Shown here in pieces: positions 24,977-34,126 of a DNA stretch of 64,000 nucleotides. The stretch is taken from contig UREV01000004.1 in NCBI GenBank assembly GCA_900546925.1, forward strand, positions 1-64,000. Direction: 5' to 3'. The translations under genes were made by a program, and so were the position numbers. Under the pieces are notes generated by a model. That model made no database searches. It had not been told where the DNA came from and saw nothing but the letters and a program-made list of their open reading frames with translations. Position 1 is the first letter of the stretch, and each line of letters opens with the position of its first letter. The stretch is from an uncultured Bacteroides sp. Lineage in GTDB: Bacteria > Bacteroidota > Bacteroidia > Bacteroidales > UBA932.

Positions 24977-26254
24977 ATGATGAAAAGGATTCTTTCATTT
25001 ATGGCTGCCGCGATAGCGGGGGTCATAGCGTTTTCTTCTTGTGAAGATTCCAAACCGAGCATCGAGTTTGAGAAGAGCCTTTATGTTCTTTCGGAGACTC
25101 CTACCGTATCTGTAACTGTGGTCGCAAGCGAACCGGTTTCAAGTGACATTACAGTTCCGCTTTCTTTCTCCGGTACAGCCGTGAAGGATAAGGATTTCAC
25201 TGTCAGTTCCGCATCTGTAACTATCGCTGCCGGTCAGCGTAGCGGAAGTGTAGATATCACCAATACCGCAGTTTCCAGTTCGTCTATAGAGGAACTTACC
25301 GCGACTGTTTCCATGACTGTTCCATCCGGTTATGAGGCAGGTAACAAGAGTACGACTATCGTAAGTCTCGTTCCTAAGGAGACTCTGGTTTACTCATTCG
25401 CGAGTGAATCGGCTGATGTCTTAGGTTCATTCAAGACCAAGATTACCATAACAGGTTCGGTATCAGGTTCATCTGTCCGTCTTGCCGACGACCTGACAGT
25501 GCCTCTTACCGTTACTGGAGACGCTGCATCACACATCGTATTCAAGGATGACAAGCCGCAGGCAGTGGTATCTGCAGGTAATAATTACGCTTACATAGAG
25601 TTCACTGTATCAGATGGTTACAAAGATGGCGACAAGGCCGTCATCGGCGTGAACACCACAGCTGATTCGAGGTTTATCCCTGGTGACAATGAGACATTCA
25701 CTGCTAGTCTTTATAACCTGAAGGTGCCGGAGGGAACCTATACTTTCAGTAAGGTTTTCGATGAGGAAGAACTTAGTCTCTTCTTCGAGGATATGGAAGA
25801 TGATTCATCACTTCTCCCTCTCAAGAACGAAGGTTTCACTCTAACGTTCAGTACCGACGAAGATGGTAATCATATAGTAGAACCTGGCGGAACAGGCGAT
25901 TTCGCCAATTTCTTCAGAAAGTCCGTATTTGTACCTACAACTCCTAAGAATTATTCTAATGAAGGTACTGTAACCGGAAAATTCACTGTAAGTGAGTGTA
26001 CCATGTTTATGGCTGAAGCCGGTTATCAAGCACATACAAATATTTATTACGAGCTCCAGACTGCCAATCGCGCGTTCAGCAAAACAAAAGAAACTCTCGG
26101 AAAGGCTGTCATAGTGTTCACCGTTATGGATGAAGGTCTCGTAGTAGAGTTCCGTGACTACGACAAACCGCCATTCGGCGAAAACTGGGCCGACGACTGG
26201 AGTAAGTTCGACGCCGACATGTTCAGCTTTGCGTCCCTCTTCGTCAAGAAGTAA
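24977..26254 (+). CDS. Surface lipoprotein with Calx-beta-like repeats
   Basis: 425 residues. Signal sequence with lipobox FSSCED, mature cysteine near 23. Two Calx-beta-like beta-sandwich segments are apparent (about 30-120 and 135-235), each with the pattern VPLSFSGTAVKDKDF/VTIAAGQRSGSVDI and VPLTVTGDAASHIVF/AVVSAGNNYAYIEF. A C-terminal domain of about 180 residues has no recognised family. Last gene of SusCD operon 1; such proteins often bind ligand at the surface (SusE/SusF-like role, inference). Confidence 0.78.
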   Translation: MMKRILSFMAAAIAGVIAFSSCEDSKPSIEFEKSLYVLSETPTVSVTVVASEPVSSDITVPLSFSGTAVKDKDFTVSSASVTIAAGQRSGSVDITNTAVSSSSIEELTATVSMTVPSGYEAGNKSTTIVSLVPKETLVYSFASESADVLGSFKTKITITGSVSGSSVRLADDLTVPLTVTGDAASHIVFKDDKPQAVVSAGNNYAYIEFTVSDGYKDGDKAVIGVNTTADSRFIPGDNETFTASLYNLKVPEGTYTFSKVFDEEELSLFFEDMEDDSSLLPLKNEGFTLTFSTDEDGNHIVEPGGTGDFANFFRKSVFVPTTPKNYSNEGTVTGKFTVSECTMFMAEAGYQAHTNIYYELQTANRAFSKTKETLGKAVIVFTVMDEGLVVEFRDYDKPPFGENWADDWSKFDADMFSFASLFVKK

Positions 26255-26291
26255 ACAAGCGAGTCACCGACCCTGTCGAAGTGACATCAAC

Positions 26292-26340
26292 ACAATAAAA
26301 TAGCGTAGGTCCCCATGTGAGACCTACGCTATTTTATTGT
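26292..26340. terminator. Perfect 20-bp stem, bidirectional terminator
   Basis: Arms 26292-26311 and 26321-26340 are exact complements (ACAATAAAATAGCGTAGGTC and its reverse), with a 9-nt loop. The outer half is AT-rich with T-runs on either strand. It lies between the convergent SusCD operon 1 and the GIN-domain gene, so it can stop RNA polymerase from both sides. Confidence 0.92.
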
Positions 26341-26391
26341 CACAGCCGCAAGAGCGGCTACATTTTGCAGTTTCGTGGCTGCCGCCAATGA

Positions 26392-27573
26392 TTAGTGCCC
26401 ACGGACATTATCCGGATTACTTATGGTGATTTTCGGATTTCCGTAGTAGTCCAGCTGGGCAGAACGGGCAACATCAGCTTTAAGATTACCTGTCACGGTA
26501 ACTTTTGCCTGAGACGCACCTGTAAGATTCACAGAAGCATTGACCACAGAAAAATACTTTGCCCTGACGAGCGCAGCCGAGCTGACGGTAACATCCAATC
26601 TGGAACCACTTCCTGCTAAGTCCAATGTAGCCGCGCCGGAAAGTACAATATCAGATTCTGCCACCTTTCCCGTGAAAGTCAAATTCGATGCGCCCGAAAT
26701 GGTGGCGTCCAACTTGTTGACAGACACGTCTTTGGCAATGAACTTCGAAACACCGGAGAACTCGCCGCCACACAAATCAGACTTAAGAACATTGACAGAA
26801 ACAGAAGAACTGCCAGAAATATTGGTCTTCAACTGCTTCGAATCCAGACTCGACGCGACCAGCTTCGAAACACCGGAAAACTCTCCTACAAACGAAGGCG
26901 TCTTTACACCCTCGAACGACACGGAAGAGCCGCCGGACAATTTCATGGTCAAATATTCGGAAACCGACAAATCCTTACCGGAAATAATGGTAGAACCATT
27001 GCAATCCACATCACAGACACTACTGTTCAAATTCAAGCACTTGAACTTCGCAACCCCGGACAAACCCACACGCACATTATTCCAGGAGCCACCCAAACCA
27101 GACAAAGTCGCGATACCGGACAGTTTAACATTCAGCGACTTACCGGAAAACTCACCACCCTCTACAGTCATACTGTTATCACCACTCAAAGACACATCCG
27201 CAAAAAACGGAGCATAAATATAAACATCCGCAACAGGAGACTTGACCTTTGGACTCTTATACGGGTACTTCTTCATATCAGTGACAAGTTCCAAAGCATT
27301 GCCATTCTTACGAATCTCGAACAAACCGATATCATCGCGGTCCCAAACATCCATGACTACCTTGCACTTATCCGACTTTATATAAGTAATCTTATATGAA
27401 GAAGTCACATACGTACCACGACCGCTGACAGTACGATTCCTCGACACCGTACGCACCGCATCGAACGAATTGAACCCGTACTCCTTCCTCATCGCAGGAT
27501 TCGCACCGGCAGCAAAAACCGGCAGCATCGACATCGCAAACAGCAATATCAAAACAACAATTCTCTTTTTCAT
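26392..27573 (-). CDS. GIN-domain (DUF2807) exported protein
   Basis: 393 residues. Signal peptide about 1-22. The body is the DUF2807/GIN type, a right-handed beta-helix-like series of short repeats in which the element LSGxxxL or FSGVSKFxA recurs, for example at FVGEFSGVSKLVASSL and CGGEFSGVSKFIAKDV. Ends with YYGNPKITISNPDNVRGH. These proteins are widespread in Bacteroidota as possible adhesins, but function is not established. Third gene of the sigma/anti-sigma-like cluster, 27 bp after the preceding gene. Confidence 0.85.
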   Translation of the reverse strand: MKKRIVVLILLFAMSMLPVFAAGANPAMRKEYGFNSFDAVRTVSRNRTVSGRGTYVTSSYKITYIKSDKCKVVMDVWDRDDIGLFEIRKNGNALELVTDMKKYPYKSPKVKSPVADVYIYAPFFADVSLSGDNSMTVEGGEFSGKSLNVKLSGIATLSGLGGSWNNVRVGLSGVAKFKCLNLNSSVCDVDCNGSTIISGKDLSVSEYLTMKLSGGSSVSFEGVKTPSFVGEFSGVSKLVASSLDSKQLKTNISGSSSVSVNVLKSDLCGGEFSGVSKFIAKDVSVNKLDATISGASNLTFTGKVAESDIVLSGAATLDLAGSGSRLDVTVSSAALVRAKYFSVVNASVNLTGASQAKVTVTGNLKADVARSAQLDYYGNPKITISNPDNVRGH

Positions 27574-27600
27574 AACAATATGATTTTAAATAATTTATCC

Positions 27601-28134
27601 TCACAAAGAGGCAGAAGCATAAGCCGCGCAACACTCCCGGTAAAGATCTCTGATACAATCCAGCTGCCGCCCGCAATACTCCTGCGTGACCGCCAACCTC
27701 TGCGCATCATCCAGTCCTTCAAGACCTTCCGCGAAACTCTCCGAAGACACAAGCAAGTTCTGAATGACCGCCGAAACCCCCATCTCACGACAAACCTCAG
27801 AAGATGACTCCATCGCATTTACCTCAGCCAGAATAGGTTGCACCCCATCAAGATAGTTCGTCACATAAATTTCAGCCGGATCCAACCTCTCCTCCTCGCT
27901 CCAAGGAAGCACGAGTGCCAGTACCACCGCAGCCGCCACCCCCATAATAGTACAGGTCAATGTCTTTGTCCAGCGGCTCTTTTTACTTGGTTTCAAGACA
28001 TTGCGCGACTCGGCAAAAGCCTTCACTCCCCCTTTCCTCTCATGTAAACGAGAAAGAAACTGAGACTCAGTAGTTTGCGGTTCAAACTCCTGCTCTTCCA
28101 ACAATCCTCTATATTTATCGAAATACTTCTCCAT
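27601..28134 (-). CDS. Single-span membrane protein, possible anti-sigma factor
   Basis: 177 residues. Cytoplasmic N-terminal part (about 1-55), one membrane span (57-77, TKTLTCTIMGVAAAVVLALV) and a C-terminal outside part of about 100 residues with four cysteines. It begins 4 bp after the ECF sigma gene, the usual place of an anti-sigma. The N-terminus has no clear zinc or ASD motif, so the anti-sigma role is inferred from position and topology. Confidence 0.65.
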   Translation of the reverse strand: MEKYFDKYRGLLEEQEFEPQTTESQFLSRLHERKGGVKAFAESRNVLKPSKKSRWTKTLTCTIMGVAAAVVLALVLPWSEEERLDPAEIYVTNYLDGVQPILAEVNAMESSSEVCREMGVSAVIQNLLVSSESFAEGLEGLDDAQRLAVTQEYCGRQLDCIRDLYRECCAAYASASL

Positions 28135-28138
28135 AATC

Positions 28139-28660
28139 TTAAAAATCTTCGGAAACCAACATTGACCTTAACCTTTCGGAAACTATCTTCCGGGCCCTCA
28201 TAAACTGGCTGCGGACTCCGGCCTCGCTTATACCCAGTTCGGCGGCAATTTCAGCGTAGTCATATCCTTCTATAAGCCTCAATGTCAGAACAGTACGATA
28301 GCCGTCAGGCAGTCCGGAAATAACTTTCAGCACCATCGGCATCGCCTTTCCGTCCAATTTGTCCCACAGATCCGAATCATCGGAATCCTGCAAAGGCTCA
28401 TCATCCACATCGTCCAAACTGACGAAACGCTTACGGCTGCGCAACCAATCTATCGAAAGCCTGACGCAAGTAGTCCTAAGCCACGCCCAAACCTTAGACG
28501 CATCCGAAACTCCAGTCATCGGACCCGTAATGAAACGGATAAGCGTTTCCTGCATAATCTCGTCAGACTCGTCAGGCGACAATGTTATCCGTAAGGCCGT
28601 GTTATACAGCCTCTTGCCATACTGCCGAAACAGCGCTACAGATTCATTGTCATTCAACAT
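28139..28660 (-). CDS. ECF RNA polymerase sigma factor
   Basis: 173 residues. Region 2 includes DESDEIMQETLIRFI and VWAWLRTTCVRLSIDWLRSR (about 28-75). Region 4 has the helix-turn-helix DYAEIAAELGISEAGVRSQFMRARKIV (about 130-160). It heads a three-gene cluster, sigma, membrane protein, GIN-domain protein, which suggests it controls an envelope response and probably its own operon. No typical -7 box stands out upstream. Confidence 0.92.
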   Translation of the reverse strand: MLNDNESVALFRQYGKRLYNTALRITLSPDESDEIMQETLIRFITGPMTGVSDASKVWAWLRTTCVRLSIDWLRSRKRFVSLDDVDDEPLQDSDDSDLWDKLDGKAMPMVLKVISGLPDGYRTVLTLRLIEGYDYAEIAAELGISEAGVRSQFMRARKIVSERLRSMLVSEDF

Positions 28661-28699
28661 CGTCTACTTACATTTAGAGGCCCGCATCCGTCTATCCAT

Positions 28700-28754
28700 A
28701 AAAAATTTCGGGACGCTTCCGTCAGCTTTCATATAGAAGACGGAGAGCATCCCG
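28700..28754 (-). terminator. Terminator downstream of the TPR gene
   Basis: Minus-strand transcripts coming from the TPR gene meet a stem formed by 28739-28754 (GACGGAGAGCATCCCG) and 28709-28723, about 15 pairs with one bulge and one G-T. A T-run follows (A-run 28700-28705 on the plus strand). The loop is about 15 nt. Confidence 0.8.
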
Positions 28755-28781
28755 ATTTGTTGCATCTGAAATTATGAAATT

Positions 28782-29708
28782 TTAAGAATTCAGCGATTTG
28801 AGTCGAGCTTGTGCCGTTATCTTCTCCTTCTCATCCTGCGTGTATTTTATGAGTAGCGGAAGATACTTTTTCTCCAATTTAACATTGTTCGAATTTCTGG
28901 CGAGAATAATGATATTCTTTATCGCCGTAAGATCGTCAGCCTTTATTTTCAGCACCTTAGAATAATATTTCATCGCCGTCTTGTTATCCTTGCGGGCCAC
29001 AAGCCAATATGAACCTATGTTATCCAAGAACAGGACATTCTTCGGTTCATAAGTCAACATCTGCTCCGAAAGTTCCTTGAAAGCCTCATAAGTCGCAGGC
29101 GTCCCGTAACGGAAAAACAAGTAGCAGTACTCCTGGAGAGCTGCTGAAAAGAATTCATTATCAACGTTATCCACACCAGGATACTCCCATTTCGGATGTT
29201 GCGTAGCATTATAAATCATCAGCGACTTCAGCGAAGACAGCGCCATATCAGGACTCTCCTTTTCATAACCGATAAGTGAAGCCACCTTCAGGAACCTCAA
29301 ATCCAATCTGTCCGGATAAAGTTGTATAGCCTTATCCAATGCCTTCTGCGCCTCACCGAACAGCTCGTCATCGTACATGGTCTCCTGAAAATAATTCACA
29401 TTCGCACCGGTCGAATCCTTCAACACGACGGTAGGAGTCTCCCCGAGGAACTTCTGCTGGTCCTTAGGCACAAGCTGCAAAGTCTGCGACTTGGAAAACC
29501 AATATGAGAACTTTCCCGTAAGCATTTGAACATCATCAGGATAAGCCGCCGCCCACCTGTCGAGCAACGTCTCGATACCCACACCTGTCGGTCCGAGTTT
29601 GGAGACCAGAAGGTCATATCTGTCCTGAAAATCCTTCGATGAAGGAGTCTGCGCGATTGCCGTCAATGATATTGCAAGCGCGGTCAAAAAACAAAAAAAT
29701 CTATGCAT
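28782..29708 (-). CDS. Exported tetratricopeptide-repeat protein
   Basis: 308 residues. Signal peptide about 1-19 (LTALAISLTAIAQ). At least three TPR-like helical pairs, for example EAQKALDKAIQLYPDRLDL, LSEQMLTYEPKNVLFLDN and TAMKYYSKVLKIKADDLTA. It is a periplasmic or outer-membrane-associated scaffold of unknown partner. It overlaps the rRNA methyltransferase gene by 8 bp, so co-translation is likely. Confidence 0.8.
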   Translation of the reverse strand: MHRFFCFLTALAISLTAIAQTPSSKDFQDRYDLLVSKLGPTGVGIETLLDRWAAAYPDDVQMLTGKFSYWFSKSQTLQLVPKDQQKFLGETPTVVLKDSTGANVNYFQETMYDDELFGEAQKALDKAIQLYPDRLDLRFLKVASLIGYEKESPDMALSSLKSLMIYNATQHPKWEYPGVDNVDNEFFSAALQEYCYLFFRYGTPATYEAFKELSEQMLTYEPKNVLFLDNIGSYWLVARKDNKTAMKYYSKVLKIKADDLTAIKNIIILARNSNNVKLEKKYLPLLIKYTQDEKEKITAQARLKSLNS

Positions 29709-31119
29709 TGTTAATATCCATTCTGATTCTACGATTCTGCGGATGCAGACTGTTACACCTGTTTCCCAGATTTTTCACAAAGCCGAGCGGATGCCCGCCA
29801 TAAGTCAGCAGCACTATGCCCCTGTCCGCTTCCGGCAACGTTATCGCGTCCTTATGTAGAAACGCAAGTGCCTTATCTTTAGATAGTTCCACTTCAGGGA
29901 ACGCTCCACGTTTCAGCATGATGCTCAGCGCCAAGTCGGCATCCGGAACGATGTCCTTGCCTTTCAGCTGACCGACTGCAGTCCCGCGCAAAAGAGGATG
30001 CAGATAATCCAGAGTCTCCATTTCCGCTGCCACAACCGGCGTCATTGCCACGATCATGTCCCCCTTCGCAGCCAGGCGCACAGGACGGTCGAACCAAGGC
30101 TCCACCCGAGCCCGAAGTTCCGCGGGAACGCTACCTGCCGGCCCCCTCTTTTTCGCAGCCCTACCAGAAATTTTCGCCTGCGGCGTGCTTTCTGTTTTTG
30201 TCAATGCTGCACTGTATTGGCCTTCTCCACGGACAAGTCCAGGCAACAAGCTTATGCCGTACTGCGTCCTGAAAAGTCCCGGAAAGAGGTCATCATCAGG
30301 CATAATCACTTCAGCACCAAGTTCTTTTGCAATCCATTCCACATTCTGGTCATTTTCACATTTGTTGAAGGTGCAAGTGGAATATACCAAGATTCCGTTT
30401 TGTGCCAATGCCGGCCAGACATCTGCTATAATCCTGCGCTGACGAGACTGACATAAGGCGACATTGTCCGAAGACCATTGGGCTACAGCCTCTTCATCTT
30501 TCCTGAACATCCCTTCTCCGGAACATGGAACATCGGCGACTATGATGTCGAAATAGCCCGACAGTTCCGCAAAAGCGCCCGGGTCAGCGGAAGTTACGAC
30601 GACTGAAGGGTCTCCCCAGATACCTACATTGTCAGCCAGAACCGTGGCCCTCTGTTTCATGATTTCATTCACCACCAGGACAAATGAATCGCCACATTCG
30701 GCGCGGAGCGACGCTGCCAAATCCGTAGTTTTGCCTCCAGGTGCAGCACAAAGGTCCAGTACACGGAGCGGATTCTCCGGAGACACAGAACGGGACAAAA
30801 GCATTGACCTTAACGATCGGCGGAATGCGTGTCCGACATACATGGCGGAGGAATCTTGGACATAGTAACAGCCGGCATGGAGGGCGGGATCCAGCGTAAA
30901 TTGCGGTCTTTCAGGGAGATAAAAGCCATACGGGCTCCAGCTCACAGGGTCCGGGGCGACAGAGAAAATCCGGGCCAACGCATCTTGCGCCGGCTCGGAA
31001 ATTTTATTTGGATTCAGGCGGACAGAAACCGAAGCAGGGCCTGAGAGAGCGTCCCGGACCTTTTCGGTATTTTCTTCGCCTACCGCTTCTTTCAAATATG
31101 ACCAGAAAGCGCTATCCAT
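29701..31119 (-). CDS. rRNA cytosine-C5 methyltransferase (RsmF/NOL1/NOP2 family)
   Basis: 472 residues. SAM-binding motif VLDLCAAPGGKTTDLAA, followed by the catalytic DVPCSGEGMFRKDE and STCTFNKCENDQNV. Both cysteines of the m5C mechanism are present. The C-terminal extension after about 310 is the RsmF-type domain (LHPLLRGTAVGQ and LLTYGGHPLGFVKN). It likely modifies a 16S rRNA cytosine. It overlaps the SRPBCC gene by 1 bp and the TPR gene by 8 bp. Confidence 0.9.
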   Translation of the reverse strand: MDSAFWSYLKEAVGEENTEKVRDALSGPASVSVRLNPNKISEPAQDALARIFSVAPDPVSWSPYGFYLPERPQFTLDPALHAGCYYVQDSSAMYVGHAFRRSLRSMLLSRSVSPENPLRVLDLCAAPGGKTTDLAASLRAECGDSFVLVVNEIMKQRATVLADNVGIWGDPSVVVTSADPGAFAELSGYFDIIVADVPCSGEGMFRKDEEAVAQWSSDNVALCQSRQRRIIADVWPALAQNGILVYSTCTFNKCENDQNVEWIAKELGAEVIMPDDDLFPGLFRTQYGISLLPGLVRGEGQYSAALTKTESTPQAKISGRAAKKRGPAGSVPAELRARVEPWFDRPVRLAAKGDMIVAMTPVVAAEMETLDYLHPLLRGTAVGQLKGKDIVPDADLALSIMLKRGAFPEVELSKDKALAFLHKDAITLPEADRGIVLLTYGGHPLGFVKNLGNRCNSLHPQNRRIRMDINNA

Positions 31120-31589
31120 TATTTCTTGAACTGTGACGGGTCGAATCCTTTCGGATACATGGACGGATCGATTCCTTCAGGCATTTTTCCCATGGCCATG
31201 TCGGCGACAGCGTCTACCATCTTGTCCACAGCGTCCTGGAGTTTGTTTCCTAGCAGCATCTTCATCATGAAGTTAAGATCAGCTTCGATATCGATGTGGA
31301 AGTCTGTGCTGTCCGGATTACCGCCGTCAGCGTCGAAGCAGATGTTTATTGTAAACTGAAACGGAGCGCCGTCATCTTTATACACGATTCTGGAGTAAGG
31401 ACGTCTCTCCTCTACTCTTACGCCGACACTGAAGCCCTGTACTGTTCCGCGGATGCTGTCATAGTCTGCCTCTACACCCTGTCTTTTGTCTTCAGGGAGC
31501 ATGGCCACGAAGTTTCTCATGTCTGAGAAAGGCATGTAGAGCATATATGGCGCACGGGCGACAGATCTGTGTTTACTGTTGATTTTCAT
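31119..31589 (-). CDS. SRPBCC/START-like ligand-binding protein
   Basis: 156 residues with the SRPBCC/START-like beta-rich pattern (SIRGTVQGFSVGVRVEER, FQFTINICFDADGG, TDFHIDIEADLN) and a long C-terminal helix MMKMLLGNKLQDAVDKMVDAV. Typical small Bacteroidota START-like protein; the ligand is unknown. It sits 12 bp after pyrE and overlaps the next gene by 1 bp, so it is within the pyrE-methyltransferase operon. Confidence 0.8.
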   Translation of the reverse strand: MKINSKHRSVARAPYMLYMPFSDMRNFVAMLPEDKRQGVEADYDSIRGTVQGFSVGVRVEERRPYSRIVYKDDGAPFQFTINICFDADGGNPDSTDFHIDIEADLNFMMKMLLGNKLQDAVDKMVDAVADMAMGKMPEGIDPSMYPKGFDPSQFKK

Positions 31590-31601
31590 TTATTCAGTCT
31601 T

Positions 31602-32240
31602 TTAGATTCCCCACTCTGACGGATTTTTTCTCCACTCATGAAGAATGTCTTTGGCTTCTGAAGAGATATATCCGGTTTCGCTTGCGGTTTCCACAAGTGC
31701 GCTGTAGTCCGAGAGGGTGGTGAGTTCCACTTTGTCTTCTGCAAATCTCTGAGCAGCAAGGTCGAAGCCGTATGTAAAGATGGCTACCATACCCAGCACG
31801 TCAGCACCTGCCTCTCTCAATGCCTTTACAGCCGCGAGACTGCTCATACCTGTAGAAATCAGGTCCTCGATAACTACGACTTTCTTGCCAGGCTGAAGTT
31901 CTCCTTCGATCTGGGAACCTGTTCCATGGTCCTTCGGTTTGGGACGTACATATACGAACGGCTTGGCCATTCTGTCTGCAGCGAGGACACCATGTGCGAT
32001 GGCACCTGTAGCTACACCTGCCACAACTTCTGCTTCAGGATAAAGTTCCATAGCTTTTTCTGCAAGCCAGCCTGCTACCTGGGAACGGAGTTCCGGATGT
32101 GAAAGTATACGTCTGTTGTCGCAATAAATCGGTGAATGCCAGCCGGAAGCCCATGTAAATGGCTGGTCCGGACGTAAAAGGATGGCGTGAATATCCATAA
32201 GGGATTTCGCCAGTTTCTTATCAATTCCTGTTTCGCTCAT
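31602..32240 (-). CDS. pyrE: Orotate phosphoribosyltransferase
   Basis: 212 residues from ATG 32240 (MSETGIDKKLAKSL). A longer in-frame extension upstream is rejected because the promoter lies within it. It transfers orotate to PRPP in pyrimidine synthesis. The PRPP motif VVVIEDLISTGMSSLAAV is clear; FTWASGWHSPIYCDNRR and VAGVATGAIAHG match family positions. It is the first gene of the pyrE-SRPBCC-methyltransferase-TPR set. Confidence 0.94.
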   Translation of the reverse strand: MSETGIDKKLAKSLMDIHAILLRPDQPFTWASGWHSPIYCDNRRILSHPELRSQVAGWLAEKAMELYPEAEVVAGVATGAIAHGVLAADRMAKPFVYVRPKPKDHGTGSQIEGELQPGKKVVVIEDLISTGMSSLAAVKALREAGADVLGMVAIFTYGFDLAAQRFAEDKVELTTLSDYSALVETASETGYISSEAKDILHEWRKNPSEWGI

Positions 32241-32260
32241 GATTCGTTTGTTATATTTTA

Positions 32261-32291
32261 CAAATGTAGCCAATTTCCATGACAATACAAT
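32261..32291 (-). promoter_or_regulatory. pyrE promoter
   Basis: On the minus strand ATTG (32288-32291) is followed after exactly 19 bp by TACATTTG (32261-32268). This is one mismatch from TTTG-N19-TAnnTTTG. Predicted leader is about 15 nt to ATG 32240. Confidence 0.62.
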
Positions 32292-32302
32292 CGGACAATC
32301 TA

Positions 32303-32914
32303 TTAAACCTTTGCTGACAGGAACACTTCTTTTATGGAAGGATAAGTATTCTTGAGGAAAGGCGGCAAACTGGATTTCGCCACCCAGGCTGCCTTGGTGA
32401 TATCTTCCTCTGTCTGAGGGGTAAGGTCCACAGGAGTCATATAGTGCATCATGTACCACCATGTGTGTTTCAGATGCCACATGTTGTTTCTCCAGTAGCA
32501 GTGGTCGGTGATGCAGATAAGGTCTCCGAGTTCGAGATTATCCACGCCTGTTTCTTCCTGAACTTCTCTGAGTGCAGTTACGCTTATGTCTTCTCCGGGT
32601 TCCTGATGTCCTTTAGGCAAATCCCATAATCCGTCTCTACGTATCAGGAGATAGTCACCGCGACGGTTCACGACCAGGCCGCCAGCAGCATTGACCTCCC
32701 TGAACTCTCCGCAAAGGGCGCGATAGCAGCCTTCAGGATCGTCGGACGGGATGTAAATCCTGTCGAGGGTGTCGGATTTTTCGAACAGGCATACCAGCTC
32801 CCCTATCTCGGACTTGCGGCCGAAGTGAAATTCGACGGCGTTCGGATCGGAGAGGGCCGCCTCTTCGGGGGTACATATTATAATAGAGCGTTTGTCGAAG
32901 TATATTTTGTGCAT
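32303..32914 (-). CDS. Nudix hydrolase
   Basis: 203 residues from ATG 32914. The Nudix box is complete at GHQEPGEDISVTALREVQEETGVD (GX5EX7REUXEEXGU). An N-terminal part of about 65 residues (MHKIYFDKRSIIICTPEEAAL) is an extra domain of the kind seen in Bacteroidota Nudix proteins. The substrate, some nucleoside diphosphate derivative, is unknown. A TAAATTTG -7 box (32942-32949, minus) sits about 22 nt before its leader. Confidence 0.88.
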   Translation of the reverse strand: MHKIYFDKRSIIICTPEEAALSDPNAVEFHFGRKSEIGELVCLFEKSDTLDRIYIPSDDPEGCYRALCGEFREVNAAGGLVVNRRGDYLLIRRDGLWDLPKGHQEPGEDISVTALREVQEETGVDNLELGDLICITDHCYWRNNMWHLKHTWWYMMHYMTPVDLTPQTEEDITKAAWVAKSSLPPFLKNTYPSIKEVFLSAKV

Positions 32915-32941
32915 AATCGTCTGTATTCTAGTCCATTTTTG

Positions 32942-32949
32942 CAAATTTA
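32942..32949 (-). promoter_or_regulatory. -7 box of the Nudix gene
   Basis: TAAATTTG on the minus strand matches TAnnTTTG. A TTTG at 32975-32978 is 25 bp upstream, too far for the usual 19. Confidence 0.4.
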
Positions 32950-33030
32950 AGGTTTTTTGCAAGAGGCAGTGAAACAAATTCGGTTTTTTTTCGTATATAT
33001 ATAAGTTGACTTAAAAAGATTACGAATATA

Positions 33031-34083
33031 ATGAAATTATCGCAGTTTCAATTCCCGATTTCGCTGAAAAAGGACATAGCGCATGAACCGACCGGGAAAT
33101 GGAGAGATGAGAGCAGAATGATGGTTCTGCACAAGGATACCGGAGAGATCGAGCATAAAATTTTCAAAAACATTGTAGATTATTTCGGAAAAGGTGACAC
33201 TTTCGTATTGAATGACACGAAGGTATTCCCTGCAAGGCTTCTCGGAAAGAAGGAGAAGACCGGAGCTGATATCGAGGTATTCCTTCTCAGGGAGCTCAAC
33301 AAGGAGCAGAGACTTTGGGATGTGATTGTGGAGCCGGCAAGAAAAATCCGAATCGGAAATAAGTTGTATTTCGGAGAGGACAGTCTCGTGGCTGAAGTTA
33401 TCGACAACACTACTTCCAGGGGAAGGACTTTGCGTTTCCTTTATGACGGAAAGTACGAGGACTTCAAGCAGACTTTGTTCAGCCTCGGCGACATACCTGT
33501 CCCTAAGTGGGTGAAAGAGAAGACAACTCCTGAGGACAAGGTTAATTTCCAGACCATTTTCGCCAAGAACGAGGGGGCGGTTTCTGCACCGGCCGCAGGA
33601 CTTCATTTCAGCAGGGAGCTCTTTAACATGATGACTCTCAAGGACATAAACAAGACATTCATAACTGAGCACATGGGTATCGGTTATTTCCGCAAGGTGG
33701 ATGTCGAGGATTTGTCCAAGCACAAAATGGATTCCGAGAGACTTATCATCACTCCTGAAAGTGCAGAAATCATAAACAAGACCAAGGCAGAAGGACATAA
33801 GGTTCTGGCAGTCGGCGTGACTGTCATGCGCGGTCTGGAGACATATGTCACCACAAACGATGAGGTTCAGCCTTATGACGGATGGACGAACAAGTTCATT
33901 TTCCCTCCATACAGATATGCTGTGCCTAACGCCATCGTTTCCAACTTCCATCTCCCGGGTTCTACCATGTTGATGGCGGTCGCTGCTTTCGGCGGTTATG
34001 AACCTGTAAAGAAAGCATACGAAACAGCGCTCCAGGAAGGATACAAATTCGGACCTTATGGCGATGCGCTCCTTATAATCTGA
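33031..34083 (+). CDS. queA: S-adenosylmethionine:tRNA ribosyltransferase-isomerase
   Basis: 350 residues. It moves the ribosyl group of SAM to preQ1 on tRNA in queuosine synthesis. Typical segments are FVLNDTKVFPARLLGKK, PVPKWV, SAPAAGLHFS, IGYFRKVDVED and the C-terminal SNFHLPGSTMLMAVAAF. The length is normal. It is divergent from the Nudix gene and ends with a strong hairpin terminator. Confidence 0.96.
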   Translation: MKLSQFQFPISLKKDIAHEPTGKWRDESRMMVLHKDTGEIEHKIFKNIVDYFGKGDTFVLNDTKVFPARLLGKKEKTGADIEVFLLRELNKEQRLWDVIVEPARKIRIGNKLYFGEDSLVAEVIDNTTSRGRTLRFLYDGKYEDFKQTLFSLGDIPVPKWVKEKTTPEDKVNFQTIFAKNEGAVSAPAAGLHFSRELFNMMTLKDINKTFITEHMGIGYFRKVDVEDLSKHKMDSERLIITPESAEIINKTKAEGHKVLAVGVTVMRGLETYVTTNDEVQPYDGWTNKFIFPPYRYAVPNAIVSNFHLPGSTMLMAVAAFGGYEPVKKAYETALQEGYKFGPYGDALLII

Positions 34084-34126
34084 CCCAAGTTTCGCAAGGT
34101 GTCAAATGATAAAAATTTAAGAATCG

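Noticed and set aside
31602..32480. 80-residue longer pyrE
   Set aside because: The extension covers the promoter and has no family match; ATG 32240 fits known OPRTases.
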